Part shown: positions 55,389-64,000 of the stretch, in pieces
How positions within the stretch are numbered: position 1 is the first letter of the stretch
Layout: each line of letters opens with the position of its first letter
Assembly (NCBI RefSeq): GCF_905171765.1
Contig: NC_053392.1
Span: 503,856,556 to 503,920,555 of the forward strand
DNA: 64,000 nucleotides
Direction: 5' to 3'
Source: Bufo bufo
Taxonomy: Eukaryota > Chordata > Amphibia > Anura > Bufonidae
Notes under the pieces: model-generated
The model's database searches: none
What the model was told of the DNA's origin: nothing
The model's input: the letters and a program-made list of their open reading frames with translations, nothing else
Position numbers and translations under genes: made by a program

Positions 55389-56110
55389 GCTTTGTAGGCC
55401 TCCTTGCTTGTAGATACTTTTTACAGTTCTGCCCAAACATTTTCTATGGAATGGAGGTCAGGGCTTTTTGATGGCCACTCCATTACCTTCACTTTGTTGT
55501 TCAGAAGCCATTTTGCCACAACATTGGAAGTATGCTTGGGATCATTGTCCATTTGGAAGACCCATTTGCACCCAAGCTGTATATTCCTGGCTAATATCTT
55601 GAGACACATGGGTTCAATATCTCCACATTATTTTACTTCCTCATAATGTTATCTATTTGGTGAAGTCCATCAGTCCCTCCTGCTGAACTCTCCCCCTTGT
55701 GCCTCACTGTTGAGATGGTGTTCTTTGGCTTGCAAGCCTCCCTCTATTTTCTGCATACATAACCATGGTCATTATGGCCAGGCAGTTCCATTTTGTTTCA
55801 TCAAACTAGAGGACAGTTCTCCAAAAAACTAGATCTTTGTCCCATTGTCCAGCTGCAAACTATAAACTGGCTTTTTTATGGTGGTTTTGGAGCAGCAGCT
55901 TCTTCCTTGCTGAGTGGCCTTTCAGATCATGCCGATAGAGGACACAATTACTGTTTATATAGACATTTTTGTATTTGTTTCCTGCAGCATCTTCACAAAG
56001 TTGTTTGCTGTTGTTCTTGGATTGATTTGTATTTTTCGCACCAAAGTACGTTCATCTCTATGAGACAGAATGCTCTTCCTTTCTGAATGGTCTGATGGCT
56101 GCGTGGTTCC
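55389..56110 (-). pseudogene. Sleeping-Beauty-like Tc1 transposase remnant
   Basis: Read on the minus strand, VFQMDNDPKHTSNVVAKWL and KVMEWPSKSPDLHSIENVW (55421-55609) carry the second Asp and the Glu of the DD34E triad. Upstream parts continue to about 56110 in several frames with stops, including nucleotide blocks matching the HTH half (ccaaagtacgttcatctcta, 56041-56060). It is interrupted further by the element ending at 56565. Confidence 0.85.
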
Positions 56111-56159
56111 ATGGTGTTTAAACTATATTTGATTATAATCTAACTAATTATATACAATC

Positions 56160-56565
56160 ATTAACTACTAAAAAGTACTTTAGATGCATTCACTTACTGG
56201 TGTGACAGATGGTTACCTCATAATATACACACAAAGATGCTGCATGCTAATGAGCTGATTTGAGTCCGGCGTGATGTCATTGAGTCCAGCGTATATTTAA
56301 TTCAGAGCTATAGCCACTCCCCTGCCCACCTGCTGCTGATTCATATGGAAACAAACTGTCATTCAGCAGCAGGTGGGCGGGGAGAGTCAGGAGCTCATGA
56401 ATATTCAGGACTCATCATTATCAGCTGGAGCTTTTCAATACAAGATGTTGGCAGATTGACTGGGTCAATTAAAGAAAGTGACCCAGCATTGTGCTAAGAG
56501 AATCAGTCACTTATTTATGTTGCCCTTAGTTAGGACACCATAAAACTGGTGACAGGTTCCCTTTA
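56160..56565. mobile_element. T2-like insertion in Tc1, left border uncertain
   Basis: The right end ctggtgacaggttcccttt is followed by TTAA (about 56562-56565). Inner arms 'cctgcccacctgctgctgat' and 'cagcagcaggtgggcgggg' are inverse. The left end near 56160-56210 (ctggtgtgacagatggttac) is less clear. Confidence 0.6.
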
Positions 56566-56833
56566 ACATTTGAACAGATAAACGTGGTACCTTCAGGCAT
56601 TTAGGATGTACCAGATGTGTGGAAGTCCACAAGTTTTTTTCTGATGTCTTAGCTCATGTCTCTTTGCTTGAGATCATAGAAAAATCAAAATAAATGTAGG
56701 CCTTCAAGTTTGGCCTTTAAAATGTTGCTACAGGCAGGGGTGGGATTACAATTTTTAAGAACCGGTTCCCTACTCAACGGCAAATAGGCGGTGTCACGAC
56801 ACATGTTTACATATACATACACCATATATATGC

Positions 56834-56867
<34 letters not shown>

Positions 56868-57457
56868 ATGTATGCACTACACACACATACCACAAAACTT
56901 TTAAAAAGCCTAAGGAGCTAAACTATCAATGTTGAAGTTTTTTTTCCAGCGCTGGCCCACACCTCTAACTCCTCCCAATGTCTATCTGAACATGTCCCAA
57001 CCCTGCTTAGTCTCCATTGTGCTCCACACACAGTACATAGTTATGCCAGATCTGGGATGGTTGGGAGGTATGCATACATAAACAGACTATATAGACACTA
57101 CACTCACATAATCACATATACAATATACACCATACAGTATATAAATGACCCCTAGGCTACACTTACAGTAGATTTACCTACACCATATACATTTTATACA
57201 CATTTGTACCTAGCACTAAAGACATATTTGCATACATATTATATTCTGTGCTATCCAGAATACAGCACCACATACCTCTTACATCAAGTGACTTCTCCTC
57301 TGATGCAGACCTTCTCTTTCTTCATCTTCTCCTTTTGAGAGCAGACCGCCATGATGATTTTTCACCCATCTCTGGTCTCTGCAGTTTGACAAAAGACATC
57401 TTAGGTTCCTACTTTTCCATCATCCTCATACCTTCTTAACAACTCACCTGCCACCTT

Positions 57458-57477
57458 CAATAATAATAATAATAATA

Positions 57478-57513
<36 letters not shown>
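57458..57513. repeat. (AAT/ATT)n microsatellite
   Basis: Uninterrupted trinucleotide repeat that switches from aat to att phase near 57478, forming an inverted simple repeat. Confidence 0.95.
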
Positions 57514-57515
<2 letters not shown>

Positions 57516-57584
57516 GTGCACTAGTTCAAAAATGCTCCCGTTCTGTGTGCCAGTACAAAAAATTCCCTCAGTGCCCCGTTGAGC

Positions 57585-58060
57585 TAATGTCCCCATAGTG
57601 CCCCCATAATGTGTGCAAGTATAAAACACCCCTATATAATGCGCCTGGTAAATGCTCACATAGTGCTCCTCTCCTCTTCCCCATAATGTGCCAGTATAAG
57701 ATGCCCCCATAGTGTTCCCTATGTGCTAGCAATGCCCCCATAGTGTCCACATGTGCCAGCAATGTCCCCAGTAGATGCCCCCATAGTGTCCCCAATAATG
57801 TGCCAGTAGATGCCTCCATAGTGTCCTCATGTGCCCTCAGTGTCCCCATGTGCCAGCAATGCCCCCAATAGATGCCCCCCCATAGTGTCCCCCATGTGCC
57901 AGCAATGCCCCCATAGTGTCCCCTTTGTGCCAGCCATGCCCCCAGTAGATGCTTCCATAGTGTCCCCCATATGCCAGAAATGCCCCCAGTAGATACCCCC
58001 ATGTGTTAGCCATGCAGCCAGTAGATACTCCCATAATGTTGCATATGTGCAAACAATGCC
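57585..58060. repeat. Diverged minisatellite (cccccatagtgtcccc motif)
   Basis: Irregular tandem units built from 'atgcccccatagtgtcccc', 'atgtgccagcaatg' and 'cccagtagatgc'. More diverged than the array at 5393-5720 but with the same core phrase. Confidence 0.8.
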
Positions 58061-58399
58061 CCCAGTTTCGCCACAGAAAAGCAAAAAAAAAACAAAAACA
58101 CTTGCCTCCACCCTGTCAGCGATGCGATGCAGGCCTCTTCCGGCCTGTGTCCCGCGCTGTACGGCTCAGGCGGCGCAATTACGTCATCTGGGCTGCATAA
58201 GGCCAGCAGCCTATCAGAGGAACAGGGAAGGGAGACGCCTCTCCCTTGCCCTGCTGCAGTGTTCATCTGCATCGCCGTCGGTGATGCAGATGAATGTAGG
58301 GAGGTGAGCTGGGGTCAAGTCCTAGGAAAAAGTGTGGGAACTCGCCCAAGATCCACTGCCACCCTGACCCCCCCCCCAAAATAAATAAATTAATAATAA

Positions 58400-58444
<45 letters not shown>

Positions 58445-58575
58445 CGCAGAAAATTCAGTGTAACATAAAACGTGAACAGAAACTGGAATTTGCGCTATAT
58501 GTCTGTTCAGACATAATTGGTCTCTTTCATATTATAAGCTCCCCTTATATATAATTTACTTACAGTTCTGAAGAC

Positions 58576-58790
58576 TCAGGGGTGCTGGGTGGCTTAGCCT
58601 CATGGGTGCTGGGTGGCTTAGCCTCATGTGTGCTGGCTGGCTTGGCCCCCGGGGTGCTGGCTGACTTGGCCTCCGGGGTGCTGGCTGACTTGGCCTCCGG
58701 GGTGCTGGCTGGCTTGGCCTCCGGGGTGCTGGCTGGCTTGGCCTCCGGGGTGCTGGCTGGCTTGGCCTCCGGGGTGCTGGCTGGCTTGGC
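58576..58790. repeat. Minisatellite, 24-bp unit, about 9 copies
   Basis: Unit ggcttggcctccggggtgct + ggct. Because 24 is a multiple of three, the minus strand reads as an 8-residue KPASTPEA-type repeat and other frames are also open. No start context, splice signal or flanking homology supports a protein. Confidence 0.92.
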
Positions 58791-60030
58791 CGGGCAGAAG
58801 GAGTGTGGGAGACTGTGAGGCCTTTTTTCTCCAAGCTGCTCCGGAAAAAAAATATTTTTCATTATACCTCAGGTCAGACCACCAATCAGACCCCCAATGT
58901 TAATGAGACCTAAGCTAACAGCCCCAATAAGATCCCCAATGTTTATAAGACCCCAATAAGACCTCAGATAACACCTTAGCTCAGACCCCAATATGAAAGA
59001 CCCCCAATCAGATCTCAGATAAGAGCCCTATGCCTCATAGCAGCCCCCAGTAGCCTCTCCACCGGCCCCCAGTAGCCTCTCCACCGGCCCCCAGTGTGCC
59101 CTCCCAGGTATTAAAATCATTGGTGGGCAGTGCGCCCTCCCCCCGCCCTTCCCAGTATTAAAAATCATTGGTGGGCAGTGCTTATGCTTATAGCAATGCG
59201 CCGCACAGACCTGTGAGTTACAAGAAGGAGCAACCGGGCGGCCACAGTAAGTATGCTGCTGCAGAGTAACTGACCATGGCAGCCAGGACTTCAGTAGCGT
59301 CCTGTATGCCATGGTAACCGATCGGAGCCTCAGCATTACACTGCTGGGACTCCGATTGGAACTGCCCTGCCACCTATGATGGGGAACTGCACACTGCCCA
59401 CCAATATTTTTAAGACTGGGAAGGGCGGGGGGAGGGCACACTGCCCACCAATGATTACCGGGGAGGGGGGGGGGGGAGGCCGCACTGCCCACTAATGATG
59501 CAGCTTTTGGGCGTCCCCATCAGCATGGGAACACCTCGGATTTAAAATATACCATCGGATCAGAGTTTTCTCCAATCCGATGGTATATTTTAACTTCAAG
59601 CGCGTTACCTACAGAGGATCAGGAAGCGGTGAGTACAAAGCCTTCACCGCTTCCTGGTCCTTTTGCCCTGAAAGGGAACGGCGTTCCTGCTATGAAAAAA
59701 GTGCAGGAACGCCGTTCCCGCAAGCGCTCCTCTCCCGCCGCACCGGATCGGGATTCAGCCGGTTCTCCGATCCGGCTGTAATTTTAACAACTGGATCTGT
59801 AGAACCGGAGCGAACCGGCTGAATCCCATGCCTGGCTACAGGTACACCTCCAATCATCTCAAATGATGTAATTTAGACATCAGAAACTTCGAAAGCCTCG
59901 ACAACTTTTTCTGGAATATTCCAAGCTATTTAAAGGGGTTGTCCCATCTTAGGCATTGATGACATTTTACTAGGGTATGCCATGCATGTCAGACAGGTGC
60001 AGGTCCCACCTCTAGGACCCCACTAATACA

Positions 60031-60278
60031 AATGCTGGATCCGGCATTCAGGCAAGTGTTCAGTTTTTTTTGGCCGTAGATAAAACCGTATCATGCTGCG
60101 GTATTATCTCCATCCTGAGCAGTCAAAAAGACTGAACTGAAGACAGCCTGATGCATCCTGAGCGGATTACTCTCCATTCAGAATGCATGGGGATATGCCT
60201 GATCAGTTATTTTCCAGTATAGAGCCTCTAGGACGGAACTCTATGCCGGAAAAGAAAAACGCTAGTGTGAAAGTACCC
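60031..60278. mobile_element. Truncated Harbinger-like MITE, GGATCC family
   Basis: Only the right portion remains, from 'gctggatccggcattcaggc' to the end cgctagtgtgaaagtaccc, matching 597-1075 in inverse orientation. Its right flanking TTA is the left TTA of the next MITE. Confidence 0.75.
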
Positions 60279-60281
60279 TTA

Positions 60282-60569
60282 GGCTACATGCACACGAACG
60301 TTGTTTGTTTCCGTGTCCGTTCCGATAGGATACGGATCCATTTTAATGGGTCTGCAAAAAACGCGGACAGCACACCATGTGCTATCCGCATCAGTATGTC
60401 CGTTCCGTTGCCCCGCAAAAAAAATAGTGCATGTCCTATTTTTTTCTAGGCATTATTACAATGGATCTGCAAAAAAAACAGATGCCATACAGAACGACAT
60501 CCGTTTTTGTTTTTTTGCGGGTCCGCAATTTGCGGACCGCAAAACGCATACGGTCGTGTGCATGAGGCC
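60282..60569. mobile_element. Harbinger-like MITE abutting the previous one
   Basis: Exact TTA at 60279-60281 and 60570-60572. Ends ggctacatgcacacgaacg and cggtcgtgtgcatgaggcc are inverse. Same subfamily as 7842-8119. Confidence 0.85.
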
Positions 60570-60682
60570 TTACTCTGCTATTTTCAGTACTCCGGTAGCA
60601 ATGAATGTAAAGCATGCCACGCTTGCCTGGTGCCTTGCAATATGCCATCAATGTCTGAGGTGGGCCCATGCCTTTTTAAATC

Positions 60683-60830
60683 CTGATAGGCAAACTGCGG
60701 CTCTCCAGCTGTTGCAAAACTACAACTCCCACCATGCCCTGCTGTAGGCTGAAAGCTGTAGTCAGTCTTTGCATGCTGGGAGTTGTAGTTCTGCAACAGC
60801 TGGAGAGCCGCAGTTTGCCTATCACTGCGA
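60683..60830. mobile_element. Hairpin MITE (hAT-like 'gataggcaaactg')
   Basis: Arms gataggcaaactgcggctct and agagccgcagtttgcctatc, continuing through 'aactacaactccca', are near-perfect inverses. The right end cactg suggests a CAGTG-type hAT terminus; a flanking duplication could not be confirmed. Confidence 0.7.
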
Positions 60831-61055
60831 CTAGGTGTATGTAAAAATCGGAGCCACTGGGAATGTGATGAAATAAAGAAAAGATTAAATAAATTACTGT
60901 CTCCGGCATTATTCTGACATTTCACATTCTTGAAATTTAGTACTAATCATAACTGACCTAAGAGAGGAAAGTGCACCAGGATTAAATGTCATGAATTGTG
61001 AAAAAATGAGCTTTAATGAACCTGCCCAAGGTGTATGTAAACTTTACGACTTGAC

Positions 61056-61790
61056 ATGACCTTTAAAAGTCCCCCCCCCACAGTGTTAAATAAAAGGCAA
61101 TATGTACACACAATGTGATATTAAAGGGTTATTCTAGTAGCACATTGAAAATTTTCCCCCAACGGCATGCAAAAAGTGAATATACATACATACATACCTA
61201 CCTGCTGCTGCACAGGTCCCTGCCGCACTCAACTTCCTTCTCTTGGCCTCCAAATGGCTGGGAATGCCACTCAATAGGTGAGTCAGGTCATCGCTGCAGC
61301 CATAGATCGGTTGAGTAGCATTCCCAACCATTTCCTACCAAGAACAGGAAATGGAGCACAGCAGGGACCCGGGTACATTGGGGGATTTGGAGAGAAGTAT
61401 AAGCTGTTTTTTTTTTTTTTTAACCATTTGCAGACAATTTCAACTTGGCTGATCATTTTGCTTTCAGGGGGATAAGGCACAACCAGAGGTGTCTGGCAGA
61501 GAATTAGTCCCCACTTCTGATTTCAAACACGTGCATGCTCTGCCGAGCCAAGTGTGCATGTGCACGGAGGGGTCAGTAGGGTCAGAGAGCTTCTGGCTGA
61601 ACAAGCATTCAACTGACCGTGATCTAATGTGTATGAGCCAGGCATTGGCTAGGGCTTTGGAGCGCCTGGTGTCACATTCCCCATCTGTGCTTCTGATTGG
61701 TTCATAGGCTCAGGAGAAAGTGTAGTATACAATATGTGTAGGGTTTCCTCCACCAATGGAAGGATCAGGGATAATTTGGAGGGGCCTCTA
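61056..61790. other. NINL intron, no clear element
   Basis: A T2-like left end follows TTAA near 61122 (agggttattctagtag). Short C- and T-runs. No exon seen. Confidence 0.4.
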
Positions 61791-62565
61791 AGGCCTCAAG
61801 GAAATGACTGTGTATTTTTCATTCACAAGCTATCCACATTTTCTGCATAGCACACTGACCCATTCATTTCTATGGGGCCATGCACACATCCATATTTTTG
61901 GCCCAGGGGTGGACTGGCCAAAGACACTACAGGGAAATTTCCCGGTGGGCCAGTGCCCATAGGACCACCTGAGTCCTCCTCACTGCTGCTGGTTGGGTAC
62001 ATACTACTGGAGGAACTATAGAGGTCAATATTGGAGGAAGTCCAGGCAGCATGCTGAAGGTGTTGGTGTTGAGGCCCACATCTCACCTTCTAAGCCCCCT
62101 GCTCCATATCCATATTAGAGGCAACTGGAGGAGAAGGAGGACAGAACGTGGCAGCTATTGATGGCCACCCCAGAGGGACAGCTTCTGGGGAGGGATTTTG
62201 TGCTGCACTGTGGTATTTGGTTCTGTGGGATGGTATTCTGTGCTACACTATGGTATTACTGACTGCCAACTTGTGTTTGCTCCATCTACTTGTGCTGCCC
62301 TGTTTTCTGTCAATTTGGACCTACCTACAACATTGAGCCCACTCTTATTTTTTATTTTTTTTCCAGGGCCATTTTAAGTTCCCAGTCCACCCCTGGTGTG
62401 ACCGTACCATAAATTATAGAACATGTCCTATTCAGGTTTGCATTGGAGACGAGAATAGCGGTTTCTGTTGAGAAAAATGAAGGGGGAATGTGAAAGGTAG
62501 CAAGTATATTGCAGATCCGTGGTTTGTGCACCGAAATACAGACACAGCCATGTGCATGAGGCCTG
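61790..62565. mobile_element. Decayed Harbinger-like MITE split by a hAT
   Basis: Left fragment 'acccattcatttctatgggg' and right fragment ending 'cagccatgtgcatgaggcc' (62545-62563) are typical MITE pieces. They are separated by the hAT at 61904-62395. Confidence 0.55.
61904..62395. mobile_element. Non-autonomous hAT element
   Basis: Ends caggggtggactgg and ccagtccacccctg are 14-bp perfect inverses enclosing 492 bp. The flanks do not show a clean 8-bp duplication. A related truncated copy lies at 44306-44480. Confidence 0.75.
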
Positions 62566-62738
62566 AATAAGAGGGTCTGTCTGGGGACAAATGCCCAGTT
62601 AGTGTGTGTAATCCTAAGCACAGGAGTGTCAAGCCATGGGTGTGAAGTTACATTGACTATATGGGGCTTTTTCATAAGTTAAGAATATTTGGTGTGATCT
62701 TTTGATGGATCTTGTATTTATTTTTTTCTGTTTTTCAG

Positions 62739-62905
62739 TGATCCCTGAGGAGGTCCAACCTAAATTTGTGAACGGGAACAAGAGATATGGCCGACATACA
62801 CATCCTGAGCGTGAAGCTGTTGAAAATGAGGCCAACAAATATTTGCAGGACAAGGACCAGAGGAAAAATCAGCTGAGACGGTCGTCCTCATTGGAGAGTG
62901 TAGAG
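62739..62905 (+). CDS. NINL: NINL third coding exon
   Basis: This 167-nt exon lies between acceptor ctgtttttcag and donor gtggga (62906). It completes the codon split after 53419 and ends in phase 0, bringing the visible protein to 150 codons. VIPEEVQPKFVNGNKRYGR corresponds to the NINL segment P-K-Y-V-N-G-S-K. RRSSSLESVE matches the family's conserved Ser-rich SASLESVE motif at the expected exon end. The frame remains open past the donor only to a TAA at 62918-62920. The weaker gtggga donor (G at +3) is acceptable, and homology supports this junction. The remaining, mostly coiled-coil part of NINL lies beyond the window. Confidence 0.92.
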
Positions 62906-64000
62906 GTGGGAATGGTATAAGAGATTTCACCAAGCCTGGATGGATAGATTTGACGTATAGGGAATATTTAGTTTACACACAATTTTATCAATTCATTTCT
63001 GTTGTCCAAAGTAAAAAAAAAAAGAACAAAGTGATAGTAGATAATATAACAAAATACTGGTCATATGCGTTTATTAGATGTATAAAGAGCAATATGTGAG
63101 TGCTTCTCTCTTCTCCTTCTTGCAAATGGTGGGGGTCTCGGCACTAAGACACCTCCATCGATCAAAAAGTTTGATATGTCTCTATGACATAAAGAAAAAA
63201 AATTGATTTTATATAAAAAAAAAGATCCTGTGCATCGGTTTTGTACATTTGGTATCCGTTTGAGCCATTTCCGTCTGAGATCAGTTTTTTTTAATTTTAT
63301 TTTATTTTTCTGTTCTTCTGACGGATCAGAAGAACGGAAAAATAACGGTGATGTGAACTTTTCCTTAATGTGGTTGGCTTCCTGCCTGGACAATGCTAGA
63401 GCTTGGAGAGGTAAGTAGCCACTGGACCCCAGTTATGAAATATTACCCCTTCACTTCACACTAGGGATCCTAAAATCAATCCTTTAAAATCAATGCCCTA
63501 GCAGCCCGCCAGGGATCCTAAAATTAACCTTCACTGCCTTACATAAACACTGATTCTGACCTTAAGGCTACCTGCACATGTTGCGGATTGCAGGCATTTT
63601 TTCCGCGTGGATTCTGCTATGGCCTCCTTCACATTTACGTGTTTGTACGTCTGTCGAAAATCCATCTGTGTTTCACCTTTGAAGAATCCGTGTTTGGTCT
63701 GTGTGCTTGTTTTTGCAATCTGTATTACACGGACACTGTTCATCTGAAAATGAAAGGGGTTATCCAACCCCTATAATGCCCCCCAAAATGCATACAGGTT
63801 ATACTTACCCCGGCACCTGCGTCACTCCATTGTGGGTGACGTTAGGGAGGCTCGTTCCCGTCGCTGCCTGCTATTTGCTGCTCCCGATTTTTTTGATTTG
63901 GTGCGGAAACTCATGGAAATAAGTGCGGAATTTCTGCAAGTCTATCTATGTGTGCAGGTGGACTACTCTTTCACAGCCATAGAATATGAGATATATGGAC
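62906..64000. other. NINL next intron, MITE fragments
   Basis: 63125-63190 is a fragment of the 45982 T2 family. From about 63563 a Harbinger-like MITE starts (ttaaggctacctgcacatg) with another apparent left end inside it (ggcctccttcacatttacg, 63620). 63755-63815 resembles a T2 interior ('ggggttatccaaccccta'). No exon seen. Confidence 0.5.

Larger units (their letters stand above)
56735..59834. mobile_element. 3.1-kb hAT element rich in tandem repeats
   Basis: Exact 8-bp duplication gctacagg (56727-56734, 59835-59842). Ends caggggtgggattaca and, complemented, caggcatgggattcagcc. Subterminal 'gaaccggttccct' and 'aaccggagcgaaccggct' repeats. Interior has (CA)n 56828-56867, (ATT)n 57458-57513, arrays at 57585-58060 and 58576-58790, (TA)n 58404-58441 and an inverse-arm region at about 59095-59470 with 'tcattggtgggcagtg'. 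No transposase recognised despite the length. Confidence 0.88.
59934..60675. mobile_element. T2-type MITE interrupted by Harbinger-like MITEs
   Basis: TTAA at 59930-59933 and 60676-60679. Ends aggggttgtcccatcttagg and (complement) aaaggcatgggcccacctcag are imperfect inverses with 'cattgatg' following on both arms. It contains the pieces at 60031-60278 and 60282-60569. Confidence 0.7.
53658..61055. mobile_element. Sleeping-Beauty-like Tc1 broken up by many insertions
   Basis: The left end tagttgaagtcctgtatttt (after TA 53656-53657) and the right end near 61055 (gtgtatgtaaactttacgac) are recognisable outer inverted repeats; the inner direct repeats lie near 54732 and 60833. Remaining Tc1 pieces appear in their normal order: 53658-53699, 54107-54210, 54684-54884, 55389-about 56160, about 56566-56726, 59843-59929 and 60831-61055. 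Summed, they make about 1.5 kb, a normal element size. Transposase is on the minus strand and dead. Confidence 0.85.

Noticed and set aside
58556..58862. Proline/alanine-rich KPASTPEA repeat protein on the minus strand
   Set aside because: A 24-bp minisatellite keeps several frames open on both strands. No start context, splice sites or similarity; it lies inside a hAT.

Overview
The window looks like intergenic and intronic DNA from a large, repeat-rich vertebrate genome, most probably an anuran amphibian. Three things point there: split vertebrate genes with GT-AG introns, dense short palindromic DNA transposons with TTAA-flanked TTAAAGG ends (the T2-type, piggyBac-related MITEs known from Xenopus), and a DIRS-type retrotransposon. 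The species cannot be read from the sequence.

Two protein-coding genes are supported, both only in part and pointing away from each other. Coding exon 1 of the exon-junction-complex helicase gene EIF4A3 lies on the minus strand (1674-1863), with a promoter-like stretch just upstream (about 1864-2060). Some 43.7 kb away, the first three coding exons of NINL (ninein-like, a centrosomal microtubule-organising protein) lie on the plus strand (45578-45760, 53320-53419, 62739-62905). They join in frame to 150 codons and carry an N-terminal EF-hand; the gene continues past the window end. The two introns between these exons are 7,559 and 9,319 bp and are mostly transposons.

Nearly everything else is mobile DNA. 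(a) A PIF/Harbinger-like set of palindromic MITEs has ends beginning GGSC and running into a CACAC-like motif, with 3-bp TTA or TAA duplications; about 20 copies are present. (b) T2-type MITEs carry TTAA duplications. (c) Non-autonomous hAT elements have CAG...CTG ends and 8-bp duplications (3750-4188, 17746-18567, 20242-21536, 32890-33506, 49474-50844, 56735-59834), plus a TAGGNCTG-type element nested inside one of them (17809-18313). (d) Two Tc1/mariner elements have dead transposase genes (49264-52028; 53658-about 61055). (e) A broken DIRS retrotransposon (19666-24541) has RT, RNase H and tyrosine-recombinase remnants.

The elements are heavily nested, so insertion order can often be read directly. 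The deepest stack is the Sleeping-Beauty-like Tc1 in NINL intron 53420-62738, pushed apart to 7.4 kb by about eight later insertions. The most unusual items are a chimeric MITE with a clean TAA duplication (35494-36380), repeated insertion of Harbinger-like MITEs into the TTAA border of T2 elements, a palindromic octamer CGGATCCG packed inside one MITE family, a 691-bp near-perfect hairpin (8622-9312), and satellite arrays carried inside transposons. No rRNA gene, functional tRNA, CRISPR array, or prokaryotic or viral gene was seen.
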